From Spirosoma telluris (lineage in GTDB: Bacteria; Bacteroidota; Bacteroidia; Cytophagales; Spirosomataceae), in contig QLII01000001.1 in assembly GCA_003259005.1 (NCBI GenBank), forward strand, positions 6,563,001-6,627,000: 64,000 bases of DNA, in the 5' to 3' direction. The notes under the pieces are model-generated. The model had not been told where the DNA came from. It made no database searches and saw only the letters and a program-made list of their open reading frames with translations. Positions 45,568 through 56,035 of this stretch are shown in pieces; the first letter of the stretch is position 1, and each line of letters opens with the position of its first letter. The position numbers were made by a program, and so were the translations under genes.

Positions 45568-45735
45568 AGGAATGACTAGTTTAGGGTAAGAAGTACGCGA
45601 AAAAACGGAGTTTTCGCCATAAATCAAACCTATTGGCCGTGGGTAGCGCCTTTCGAAACCACCAATTAATACTTTTCCATGATTTGACAGTGTATTAGGT
45701 AGTTTAGCTCGCCTATTGACTTATTAGACCGATGC

Positions 45736-48700
45736 ATGCTCCTGAAAAATAGCTACTCAATTTGTCATTTTCCTATGGTACCAACCTCGAATACCTACTG
45801 GCTCCGCTTGCTTGGCACAGCAGGGATTATCCTTAGCCTGGCTGTCTGCTTCGGTTCTCAACACGTAATTGCTCAATCAGCATCCACTCCCAAACGAATT
45901 CTGGTTTTTTCGAAAACCAAGGGCTGGAAACATACGTCTATTCCGTTTGGGATTGCCGCTTTTCAGAAGCTCGGAAGGGAAAATAATTTCCGGGTTGACA
46001 CCACTAAAAATGCGGCTTATTTCAATGATGACAGCTTGAAAAATTATCAGGCTGTTGTGTTCCTGAGTACAACCGGTAATGTGCTCAATCAACGTCAGCA
46101 GGCTGCTTTTGAGCGGTATATTCAGGCAGGAGGTGGGTATCTGGGTATTCATGCGGCCGCCGACACGGAATATGACTGGCCATGGTATAACAAATTGATG
46201 GGCGCTTATTTCGCCAGCCACCCCAGCCAATCCAATGTTCGTAAAGCAACTGTTGATGTAACAGACAAAACCCATTCTTCGACCAGTATGCTGCCCGACC
46301 ACTGGGAGCGCACCGACGAGTGGTATAACTACCGCTCGTTTTACTCTGACCTGCATGTATTGGCTAATCTGGACGAGAATACCTACGAGGGTGGTATCAA
46401 CGGAAGCAATCACCCAATTGCCTGGTACCATGAATTTGATGGGGGACGAGCGTTTTATACCGGCGGAGGTCACGAAGATTCCAGTTTTAGCGAACCCCTG
46501 TTTTTGCAACACTTACTGGGGGGCTTAACTGGGTAGTTGGCAGTGGTAAGCCGCTGGATTACAGTAAGTCATATGCCGTCGTGATGCCAGAAGAAAACCG
46601 GTTTGTGAAGACTGTACTGGTCAATGACTTAAACGAACCGATGGAAGTCGCTGTAGCAAACGATGGCCGGGTATTCTTTACGGAACGGAGTGGTAATTTG
46701 TCAGTGTATAATACCCGTACAAAAGCGCATCAGCTGGTTCACCGGTTTGATGTGCCTACCAAACAAGGTCATGGGGTACAGGGTATAACGCTCGACCCAA
46801 ACTTTGCAACGAATCACTGGCTGTACGTCTATTACTCCCCTCAGTTCGAAAAAGATCCGTTCTACAACCTCTCGCGATTTGTGGTTAAGGATGATAACAC
46901 CCTTGATCTGGCCTCTGAAAAAGTGCTGTTTACTGTGCCGAGTCTTGCTGAACCTGGCTCTCACCATGGCGGGTCGCTTGCTTTCGATAAAGAAGGTAAC
47001 CTATATCTCTCGACAGGCGATCACACCAATCCTTTCCCATCCAACGGCTATGCGCCGATTGATGCCCGCCCTGACCATTTAGGCGCTGATGCCCGCGCAA
47101 CAGCCGCGAATACGAACGATTTGCGGGGAAAAATTCTCCGTGTTCGCCCGCAACCCGATGGCACCTATACAATTCCAGAAGGAAATCTTTTTCCGAAAGG
47201 TACGGCCCAGACCCGGCCAGAGATTTATACGATGGGTTTACGAAATCCGTACCGGATTGCCCTGAATCCTAAATCGTCGGTTTTGTATTGGGGTGAAATT
47301 GGGCCGGATGCTGGCAAGGACAGTACGTTGGGGCCACGCGGTTACGATGAATTTAATCAGGCCAAAAAAGCGGGTAATTTTGGCTGGCCCCTGTTTATTG
47401 GTAACAGTCAGCCGTATGCGGCCAATGACTTTGCAACCAACGTTATTGGCCCCCGTTTCGATCCGAATGATCCGATCAATAACTCACCGAAAAGTAATGG
47501 CCTTCAACATCTGCCACCGGTTAATCCGGCCATGATCTGGTATCCATATGGTGTTTCTAAGGAATTTCCAGAATTAGGGCAGGGAGGCCGCAGTGCTATG
47601 GCGGGTGAGTTTTACACATATGACAAAAATTCAGCCTCTAAAACAAAGTTCCCGGAATACTATGACGGGGCATTGTTCATCTTCGACTGGATGCGTAACT
47701 GGGTCATGGCTGTTCGTATCGACAAGAACGATAATTACGTTCGTACTGAGCCGTTTATGGCCGGAAATGGCGATTTTCGCCGACCTATCGACCAGGCTTT
47801 CGGCAAAGATGGGGTCATGTATATGCTTGAATATGGTTCGGTTTATGGCGCCGATAATGACGATGCCCGTTTGGTGAAAATCGAATATAATACGGGCAAT
47901 CGGGCACCAACGGTTAAAGCCAATGTCGTTGATTCTGTGGCCCTGGCGATTCATAACTCCCGTTCCTACCTCACGTCTGATGGACAAAATGCGCCGATGG
48001 CCCACGAGGCTGTTGGTCAGGCTCCGTTGCGCGTGAAGTTCAGTGGACGCGGCACCGACCTGGATGATGATGATCGAATCGTGTCTTATGAATGGCTCTT
48101 TGATGGCAAAACCGTTGGCGCTAAACAACCCAACGCGACCTACACGTACACAAAACCCGGCGTGTATAAGGCTATTCTGAGAGCAACTGATCAGGCAGGC
48201 TTAGTGGGTGCCGATACGATTATGGTGAAGGTAGGAAATGCCAAACCGGAAGTCGCCATTACCACGCCCGATAACAAATCATTCTATTGGGAAAATAAGC
48301 CGTTTACCTATGCCGTCAACGTGACGGACAAAGAAGATGGGAAGATTGACCCCAAGCGGATTAAGGTCTATTCGGAATACAGTGCCCAACCAAGGAGTAT
48401 ACCAACCGGGGCTGCGCAACAGGGTCACCAGGATCTGGCGTCTATCGGAAACGGGTCAATTGGCAAAACCCTGATGGCGAGCAGCGACTGCAAAGCCTGT
48501 CATACCATTGACAAGCCATCCGTAGGGCCAACCTTTCTGGCGGTTGCTGATCGTTACAAAGGTCAGGCCGGAAGTGTTGAGCGACTGGCGAAGAAAATCA
48601 TTGAAGGCGGGGGCGGTAGCTGGAGCAAAGACCATCTCATGAGTGCTCACCCGCAAATTCCCGCTCAGGATGCGCAGGAAATGGTGAAATACATTTTCTC

Positions 48701-49247
48701 CCTGACCGATGCCCGTAAGCAGAAAGTCATGCCTTTACAGGGCAGTCTGACACTAAACGAGCATAAGCCAGAAGACGCTCGTGGGCAATATACACTGGTA
48801 GCCTCCTACACCGACAAAGGCGACAAGGTTGTTGGGCCTGTTACCAGCACGGAGGTGGTTGCCCTACGGAATGCAAAAGTAAAGACGATCAATGCCGATA
48901 GCTACGTCGGTTTTTCGAGATTTGGTAATCGGCTGGGTGCTGGGAATCATAAATCGTACTTCCTGCTAAAAGGGATCGATATGACGACGATCAAGTCGCT
49001 AACCTATGACTACTCGTCGCTCAATAAAGATGGCGACATTGAAGTCCGGCTGGACTCCTACGCCGGTCCGGTCGTTAGTCGGGCTCCTTACAAAGCTACG
49101 GGTTCCTGGCAAACCAATAATCAGGTAACAGGCACACTCGACAAGGCCTTCACCGGCAGGCATGATGTGTATGTGGTCGTTATGAAACGCGACAAACCCA
49201 ATGAGGGCATCATTCAGTTGAATAGTATTCAGTTTAACCAGAATTGA
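45736..49247 (+). CDS. Multidomain ThuA - PQQ-type sugar dehydrogenase - PKD - cytochrome c - CBM protein (frameshifted)
   Basis: Signal peptide (ends VIAQS). ThuA domain at ~50-265 (GGGYLGIHAAADTEYDW). After the break at the G run 46518-46523 (six G, seven needed) the frame continues into a glucose/sorbosone dehydrogenase-like propeller at ~290-720 (HGVQGITLDPNF, GLRNPYRIALNP, WGEIGPDAGKDSTLG), a PKD domain at ~745-830 (DRIVSYEWLFDG), a class I cytochrome c with haem motif CKACHT near residue 918, and a CBM6-like C-terminal domain (~1050-1170). Repaired length 1170. Probably an exported, surface-attached sugar oxidase passing electrons to its own haem. Confidence 0.9.
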
Positions 49248-49322
49248 TTTTGTTTTGTCATAGTTCTGGGTCACCCGGTTCCTGAGAGGGAGTATCTTAA
49301 CGTTGAGTAATTCTACTGAAAC

Positions 49323-49372
49323 GAACGGCAGCCGCCCGTTAGCCAACTGGAGCTAACGGGCGGTTGCCGTTC
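49323..49372 (+). terminator. Terminator-like hairpin after the ThuA fusion gene
   Basis: GAACGGCAGCCGCCCGTTAG at 49323 and its complement ending at 49372 form a 21-base-pair GC-rich stem with one G-U-type mismatch and an 8-base loop, 75 bases after the stop at 49247. There is no T tract directly after. Confidence 0.6.
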
Positions 49373-49415
49373 CAATAATTCGTCGTTTGAAGATCGAATT
49401 AGTGCCTGATCAAAA

Positions 49416-49473
49416 TAGATTCTTTTGATGCTATAATTCTGATTATCAGAGTCTATAGAATCAAAAGAATCTA
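49416..49473. repeat. GATTCT-family inverted repeat
   Basis: The arms TAGATTCTTTTGATGCTATA (49416-49435) and TATAGAATCAAAAGAATCTA (49454-49473) pair over 20 bases with one mismatch and an 18-base loop. A member of the family seen at 30836, 32452, 34304 and 44028. Confidence 0.75.
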
Positions 49474-49835
49474 CCGCGCGGGCGTCGGACACGGTCCGCC
49501 GTTGCGGGCCGATGCCGCCCCGAGAAACTAAATTGGCAAAGCACTAGTTGTGTCTCCCAAACTCAAATAAGGTTTAGCCGCTGAAATGTTGGTTTGTGAG
49601 ATGGCGAGTTGAAACAGTGTTTGACTCAAGTTGGTAGTAGTGGAGTCTTATCAGATATCGTCGCTTAAAACGGACGTTTCAAGAATCAGGGGTTCTACTA
49701 GACATTGTACTTTTTTCATGCGCGATTGATTACTCACGTTATTATCATTACGTAGATCGGTCCGAAAGGAAAAACGTTTTTTTATGAAGTACAGAAGTGA
49801 GCTCACACCTGTCTCAGGAGATACTAATCAATGCG

Positions 49836-52800
49836 TTATTGTACTCGAACCAACTGAACGTTCAGCACCGGGCGACCATCGGCCGTAACGCCTTGTATCA
49901 CCACGCGTAACGTTCGCACGACATCTGACAGGGGAAAACGTAGCTGACTGCGCCCCTGGCTATCGGTTTGCATGAGTGGTTTCCAGTACAATACGTCCCG
50001 ATGATCGACGGCGCCAGAAAGGGTGCTGGGGGTTGACTCAGCGTCGTAGCGGGGCACATAAAATTCGCGTTGCACCGACGGATAACCAATGAATTGAATC
50101 GGTGTCATACCCTCCTGGGGTTTTGCCAGGCCCTGCCTATACCGGGCGCCTTTGGAATAAAAAGCAATGACACCGTTCCCGCCCCGGGACCCATATATAC
50201 CAGCCGCGCCAGCACTTTTCAACACTTCGATCCGTTCAATATCTCTTGGATTAAAGAACATCAAAACGTTTCCATCGGGGTCCTGAATAGGCACGCCATC
50301 CATCAAATATAAGGGCTGTGTGCCCCCCAAAAACTATTTATTCCTCGCATTGATACCTGATAATCACCTTTTTTCACCCTCCTGGCGCTGCAATGCTTCG
50401 TGAAACCGTCACGCCCGCCAATCGGCCCTGCATCATTTCGTACAGATTCGAGTAGCTTGGTGATTTTTCATCGAACTTGACAACGGCATCAGCCGCATTG
50501 TGCAAACTACGCAGTTGAATATCTTCGGGTCTATCCTCATATTTCTGCGCGCGAACCGTCACTTCGTTTAGCTCTTTCGCCGTTTTATCGCGGTAAAGAT
50601 CGGTGTTGGCTGCCTGCCGAATTCGAGCCGCTTCCAGTTGGGTCTGCAACACTGACCAGTTTAGCGCAACCGTTCGTTGACTAGATTCCCATCCGTTGCC
50701 GGTCCCTTCCTGAACCCAAAAGGCTTCTTTGGTAGACATAGTTCTTGACTGACGATCCGTGATTCGCGTCATTAACTGTATCGTATCGGCAATGGCCATT
50801 CCCGCCAGCCGAAAGCGTCCCTGTTCGTCAGTAGCTGCCGACTTTACGAACGATTTCCCGAGCCCTGTCGACGCCACAATTAGCTGCACGCCGGGTAGGG
50901 GAGCATTTTTCGCCGTCAAAATACGGCCCCGGAGCGACACCCCCCGAGTGAATCCGTTTCAGGCGTGCCACTGACCCGTCGCCAGCCCTGCGTCAGCAGC
51001 AGGTCGTCCAGCGCTCGACGGGTTTCGGCAGAATGATTCGCCAGGTAATGGTTGGGGTTTTCGATACGTCCCCGAAGCTCTCCCGTTAGCAGCAAGTGTA
51101 CGGGCAATGTGGCTTCGGCGGTATCCGCAAGAACTTGGTCGGCATCCGTAATCGACGCCGATAAAGCGGCCAACGCTGGTAATCCGTTATCGCTCAAATT
51201 GAGACTAAGGCTAACTTGTTCGCGTGGCTGATACCGTTTTTTGTTGACGCCCATCAGCACACGTACCGGTGCCCTGAATTCGCGTACAAAAACTAATCGC
51301 TCGGCTTGCGGCTTGTCACTGGTATCGTACAGGGTAATTTGCGCTAGACCCGGTAACCAGGTCATCATAGGCAAGTTTACCTTCGCAACCCCATTTTGTA
51401 GGAGAATTTTTCGACCATCGGTCACCCGGCCCCGTTGCTGAATCAGCACATACGCGGAGTCAACAGCAGCCCGGTTAGTGCTCAGGACGGTCAACGACAA
51501 ACGGGTGGTATCGCTGATCGCATCAGCTGAAAGGGTCAGCCCTTCGGTTTCTGGTTTGGGCAGCGGTACGGGTTGAGATTGGGCTTTATACGGTACGTCG
51601 GCGTAGTACGTCCGCTGCGACTTTGGCTCCATCGCTACACTCGTCATTCCCTGGGCATTAGTCTTAAAATGAGCGACTTCAGCACCCGAATCGTCGATAA
51701 TACGGCCCGCGATGGGCAAGCCCTGACCATTGGACTGTACTATTTTTACGCCCAGACGCGCCGGCAATCCCGACATCCAGCGACCCCCTTCCGGCAAAAC
51801 CTGAACGTCTATTGACTGATAAACTGAATCTTTCCGTAGGGATACATCATTCTGTAGCAGATTATAGATCGCCACTGACCGCTCAAAAGCGGGGCGTCGC
51901 TGGGCATCATCTTCATCGGTGTAGGCGCGTAGGCGATAGGTTCCCGTTGTGAGGGTATCCGACAGGCGGATATTGCCTTCGCCCCGCCCGTCAACGATCC
52001 GTATCCACTGATGCTGCACCAGTTTCCCGGTCGAACTAAGCAGATCGACGTGGATAACCGTTTGGCCATCGGCCCGCTGGTGACTGGCCGCATCGAGCAG
52101 ATATGTACTCATCCAGAGCCGGTCGCCAGTGGCGTAGAATGGTTTGTCGATGTGAACAAACAGCGTAGGAGCCAGTACCTTGAATCGCCCGTTGAATGCC
52201 GCCGTGATCCGTTCCAGGCGAGCGTCGGGGGCGCGAGCTTTCCCTGAGTTGCCAACTGGCTGTTTGAAAGGGCTTCCTTGTCAACCCCTTCGGGTTTCCA
52301 GTCGGCGGGTAATAGCGTCGATAGCCGATCATTCCCCATCGAGCCTTTCGCTTCCATTCCTTCCGGCATCGTAATCACCCCATCAACGGTCATTTGCAGC
52401 TGACCACGAGGCAGTCTCATTTCCGTATAGGCGTAGCGAGCATCGGGATAAGGCGAGAAACTCGACGTCGCATTCGTATAGAATACGATCAGTTTCATAG
52501 GCGAAACCAATCGACGTTCGGTTGCTAATCGACCAGGTTGAATGGCCGTAGACGTCTTAAGCGGAATCAGCCGTTTGTGATCGTTAATGGCAGCGGTCAA
52601 CGTAATTGTTCGACTTTCCAGGGATATCATTTTGGTAACATCTTCCTGATAGACCATAAAACCAGCCTGCTCGAACGTATTATTGATCAGGCTGGTCATC
52701 AAGTGCCTGATTGACCCCTTGTAAGCCATCAGCCGGTTACGCTTAAACTGATTGGCCTGCCGTTCGTTTTCAGGCTTTAGTTCTTCGAAACGGGCCGTTC

Positions 52801-53395
52801 CTGCCGAGTACACATCGCCTGACGCAGCCGCATCGAAATGATGCAGCGCATAGATTATTCGGTATCCTAGGGCTTGATTATCAATAATTAACGGCTCACT
52901 AGCTGTCGCATATAGATGCTCTTTATCTGCTTTAAAATTGAGAATTTCGCTATTGACCAGCAGACACTGCCCGCCAAATGGCTCGCCAAAGAATTGCTTT
53001 TTAAACTGACGAAGGTGCCGTTCCCATTGCTTGGGATTACCCCGAACGGTCACGGCATCCAACGTTTGTTCGCTCGGTTTGAGGCTAAAATTCGCCTTCT
53101 GTAGTGTCGTATTATCAAATCGGATGGTTTGAGTAGTCGGTTGATACCCCACAAATGAAGCGGCTATTTCGACTGTGCCCAATGGTAACCCTGCCAACGT
53201 ATAAAAGCCTTTTTCGTCGGTGACTGTGCCTCGCGTTGATCCATTGAGGTAAACGTTGGCAAAGGGCATGGGTTTTCCCGACATGGCATCCGTTACGGAG
53301 CCGGTCAGCACGGCGGTCATTTGTCCATGAGCCAGCCGTGTCGATTCTACCAGTAGAACGATAGTTATCCAACTGAAAAAGAGCAAGCAACGCAT
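49836..53395 (-). CDS. CarboxypepD-reg / MG2-like / TonB plug fusion protein (four frameshifts in the record)
   Basis: One gene broken into four frames. Each break is repaired by one G (C on the plus strand): 52242-52244, 50940-50945, 50377-50379 and 50323-50328; the result is 1187 residues. Order: signal peptide (LAHGQMT), CarboxypepD-reg (~28-115, GSVTDAMSGKPMPFANVYLN), a long middle with an MG2-like domain (LAPTLFVHIDKPFYATGDRL, LSDTLTTGTYRLRAYT), a second CarboxypepD-reg (GRILTAKNAPLPGVQLIVAS), and a TonB plug (~980-1080, QPLYLMDGVPIQDPDGN, IERIEVLKSAGAAGIYGSRG). No beta barrel follows. Probably an outer-membrane surface protein linked to a TonB-type process. Confidence 0.85.
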
Positions 53396-53555
53396 AATTA
53401 GCCGATTGAATTACTGCTCAGAAAAAGAACTTCGCTTTGTAATTATACCCAAGACTTGAAATGGCGGCTTACTTATTGACGAACCATTGATTCTCAAAAT
53501 ACCCGAATTATTTGAGATGGTAGCATCTAGTCTTATTCGAGTGACCCCTTATTTC

Positions 53556-54041
53556 TTATAGACAGGGGATGCCCTCATCGAGTAGCCGGGTGTTATGCAT
53601 CACTTTAATCAACCACTGCCCATCGGATTCTTTGGTGGCCGTCCAGTTTAATAGAAATTTTACCACCGCAACCTCTTTGGCGTCAAAGGTTTTTCCCCCT
53701 GTTACCTCCGTCTGAACATCTACCGATGCCACATCGGGACGGATGAAGCGAACTTTTGTCGCCTTTAGGATCTGCACGCCATTTTTATAGACGATGGTAA
53801 ATATTGGTAGGTGAAACGATTCAATTTCAGCCCGTCCATGGGCCGACTGACCTACCCAATTAGTGAAGTCAGCATCCTGGGTAAAGGTCGCGGCAAAGGC
53901 CTTGGTATCGTGCGCATTGAAGGCGGCATTGAAGCGGTCTATCAATGACTTCACCGCCGTTTCATCACTGGTTTGGGCCTGAGCCAGTGATGCTAAGCTT
54001 AAGCTTAGCATCAGCAATAAGCTGGAGCGTTTTATAAGCAT
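53556..54041 (-). CDS. SgcJ/EcaC (NTF2-like) secreted protein
   Basis: 161 residues. Signal peptide (LMLSLSLASLAQAQT), then an NTF2-like fold: DETAVKSLIDRFNAAFNAHDTKAFA, FTQDADFTNWVGQSAHGRAEI, VKFLLNWTATKESDGQWLIKVMHNT. It matches the SgcJ/EcaC family of unknown or varied function. Probably periplasmic. The signal-peptide coding region contains a 26-base perfect palindrome. Confidence 0.85.
   Translation of the reverse strand: MLIKRSSLLLMLSLSLASLAQAQTSDETAVKSLIDRFNAAFNAHDTKAFAATFTQDADFTNWVGQSAHGRAEIESFHLPIFTIVYKNGVQILKATKVRFIRPDVASVDVQTEVTGGKTFDAKEVAVVKFLLNWTATKESDGQWLIKVMHNTRLLDEGIPCL
53988..54013. repeat. 26-base perfect palindrome inside a coding region
   Basis: TGATGCTAAGCTT followed directly by its exact complement AAGCTTAGCATCA, with no loop. 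It encodes part of the LSLSLAS signal-peptide core of the SgcJ/EcaC-like gene. Confidence 0.9.
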
Positions 54042-54118
54042 ATAAATAGGATGTTAGTCCAAGTCTTTTTGAAGGTGGCCCAATTAACGGTATGGGCCGT
54101 GGTCATGTCCCCAACTGA

Positions 54119-54722
54119 TTATTTGGCCATGGTTTTGGTATAAATCAATTCTCTAGTCTTTTTTAAGCTACCATTTTGATCCTCGTAGTACTCCTCACTA
54201 TACTGATTAGGGTCAATAAGATGCAGCACTTTTCGGTTTTTTTGCTTTAAACCAGGCAGTAACTCGCGTTCCCATTCGTACATAAAAGCGTTGGTTTGGG
54301 CATCATACTGACCGATTTGCCGGGCCTCATCGCTACCGATGTGGTTATTAATGGCAGTGGTCACGTAGCTTTTGCTGACATTATCATAGCCCTCCATTTC
54401 TAAGCCCTGGTAGTTTGCCAGCTTCGTTTTGCCATCCGCAATGGGTATTTGCAATTGCCCACCGGTAATCTCTACCTGAAAGAAGCAGCCCTCAAAGATG
54501 GCTGTTCGGACGAGGGTTCCTTTCACAAACGGTAAAGTCTTGTCCTGAAAAGCCCAAGTGCCTACCAGGCTAGCCTGGTAGGCATGATGCGGGCCTGGAG
54601 TAGTCAAGCAACTGGGCCATCGTTTCCTGCTCTTTGCTGGGCGCTTTTGAGGGTGATTGTCCCTGAGCCCGATAACCCAAACCAAGCAGGGTAAACAAGA
54701 GTACACTACACGTAATTTTCAT
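54119..54722 (-). CDS. DUF1579 family secreted protein (frameshifted)
   Basis: The conserved body is HAYQASLVGTWAFQDKT, FVKGTLVRTAIFEGCFFQVEI, ITGGQLQIPIADGKTKLANYQGLEMEGYDN: the DUF1579 lipocalin-like pattern. An ATG at 54722 in another frame gives a good signal peptide (MKITCSVLLFTLLGLGYRAQ, then GQSPSK), which meets the body near 54595 only if the frame changes there. I cannot say which bases are wrong: two missing G/C or one extra base would do it. About 200 residues. It lies 77 bases upstream of the SgcJ-like gene in transcription. Confidence 0.75.
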
Positions 54723-55124
54723 TGGTTTGTTGGCGGTCTGGCTATCGATAAAGAAACGCTGCGCTGCTCAAGATAGCTACATTGACCAATATGGCTGACA
54801 GGATTTGAGGGAATGGCCCTTTTGACGTATTTAGTCCATACGCCATTCCGGGCTAGCTCCAGGATGCTAAGAGGATATTTACCTCGATTGGACAGCAACT
54901 TCGGGCGTTTGATAGGCCAGCAAATTTGAGCCGTAAGCGATAGATAGTGTTGGATAGATATAAAAAATCATTTTCCCGCAAAAACGCTCCCGCATAAGAC
55001 ACATAAAATTCGACGTGTTTACTTCTTAAATAGGGAGTATTTCTAAACGATCTACTTTACTATCTGTTAACGGCTATCCATAGCCTAGCCTATCACTAAT
55101 ACCGGTTAATTCATTTAGTCGACT
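54723..55124. other. 402-base gap between divergent genes, nothing identified
   Basis: It separates the DUF1579 gene (minus) from the NTF2-like gene (plus). No coding frame. A stretch near 54930-54975 (GATAGATAT...TTTTCCCGCAAAAACGCTC) resembles the sequence just left of the MITE-like element at 55600-55646, so the two gaps may share ancestry. Confidence 0.3.
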
Positions 55125-55574
55125 ATGAAACTACTCGTGCTACTAACTATAATGACAAACGCTGTTTTTGCTCCGCTCTATGGCCAGCATATGGCAGAAG
55201 AAGCGAAGGTAAAACAGGTTGTAAATGGCTTTTTTCAGGCTTTGTCAGATGAGGATATACCATCCTTGAGAAGTTATTGCCGAACAAATTTCACGTTATT
55301 GGAGAGTGGAGAAATTTGGTCATTAGATACCCTGGAGGCTAAAATAAAGCCTTATTTTGGTAAAGGCGCTAGGCGCATCAACACGATTGACTTTAAAAAA
55401 ATAGTAATACAGGGGCCAACTGCTTGGGTTGTTTATTTCAATCAAGCAGCAATGGACCTGAATGGGCAGAAAGGTACCATCAACTGGTTAGAAAGCGCCG
55501 TTTTAAGCAAAGAGAAGAACCAGTGGAGAATAGCATTGCTTCATTCAACAACGTTACCTAAAAAACAAAAATGA
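55125..55574 (+). CDS. NTF2-like (DUF4440-type) secreted protein
   Basis: 149 residues. Signal peptide (LTIMTNAVFAPLYGQ), then an NTF2-like domain: EAKVKQVVNGFFQALSDEDI, FTLLESGEIWSLDTLEAKI, TAWVVYFNQAAMDLNGQKG, WLESAVLSKEKNQWRIALLH. Nuclear transport factor 2 folds serve varied roles; none can be named here. It stands apart, with a MITE-like element downstream. Confidence 0.8.
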   Translation: MKLLVLLTIMTNAVFAPLYGQHMAEEAKVKQVVNGFFQALSDEDIPSLRSYCRTNFTLLESGEIWSLDTLEAKIKPYFGKGARRINTIDFKKIVIQGPTAWVVYFNQAAMDLNGQKGTINWLESAVLSKEKNQWRIALLHSTTLPKKQK

Positions 55575-55646
55575 GTACCTTTGTGAAGAGCGTATGTTAC
55601 GGATAGCTTCGGACAGATAGTAAACTCGTTTTCCCACAAAACGCTC

Positions 55647-55797
55647 GTGGCTGTTGCACAACTCATTTGTGATCTGAATCGGTACCAAATCGACCCATAT
55701 AACTGCTCTGAGAAAACGTTTTTAACATTCAGATTTGACTAGCAAGGAAGCCTAACTAGCGAACTTCTAGTTTGAGTTAGAGTTGTGCAACAGCCAC
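55647..55797. mobile_element. MITE-like element, 151 bp, with 18-bp terminal inverted repeats
   Basis: GTGGCTGTTGCACAACTC (55647-55664) and GAGTTGTGCAACAGCCAC (55780-55797) are perfect inverted repeats. GCTC directly precedes the left end (55643-55646) and follows the right end (55798-55801), a 4-base target duplication. The 115-base interior has no coding frame. The end sequence and the 4-base duplication are of the kind made by IS5-type transposases, so this is probably a non-autonomous derivative moved in trans. Confidence 0.75.
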
Positions 55798-55893
55798 GCT
55801 CCTATTTACAGTACGTTCCGCTACTTATTAGTCAAGTGAGGAATTGCCTACTCGGCGTCGCCGTGGCGCTCCACCCCGTCCCGTGGCGCTCAA

Positions 55894-56007
55894 CTACTTT
55901 GCCTTCAGCGATCGGTTCAGGTTGGTACGGGCCTGGTTTACCGTGAAAACTAAAAGCAGGCCCAATACAGCCCCCGTCAGGAGAAAGGTTATCGACATGT
56001 TCTTCAT
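55894..56007 (-). CDS. Possible small membrane peptide beside the IS
   Basis: 37 residues from ATG 56007: MKNMSITFLLTGAVLGLLLV, then FTVNQARTNLNRSLKAK. One strong hydrophobic helix with a basic tail, which is typical of small membrane proteins. The IS630 left end lies 29 bases upstream, so the promoter may have been cut off. No family recognised. Confidence 0.35.
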   Translation of the reverse strand: MKNMSITFLLTGAVLGLLLVFTVNQARTNLNRSLKAK

Positions 56008-56035
56008 CCGTTTCCATTGATTAGTTATAAAAAGG

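Larger units (their letters stand above)
49248..49835. other. 588-base gap with two hairpins and a GC-rich patch
   Basis: After the ThuA fusion the gap holds a hairpin at 49323-49372, a GATTCT-family repeat at 49416-49473, and a short GC-rich patch at about 49475-49530 (CGGACACGGTCCGCCG) unlike its AT-rich surroundings. No open frame with coding character is seen. The rest, towards the end of the MG2/plug gene, shows nothing I recognise. Confidence 0.4.

Noticed and set aside
45877..46512. Minus-strand open frame of 211 codons opposite the ThuA domain
   Set aside because: Antisense shadow; the plus strand carries clear ThuA motifs.
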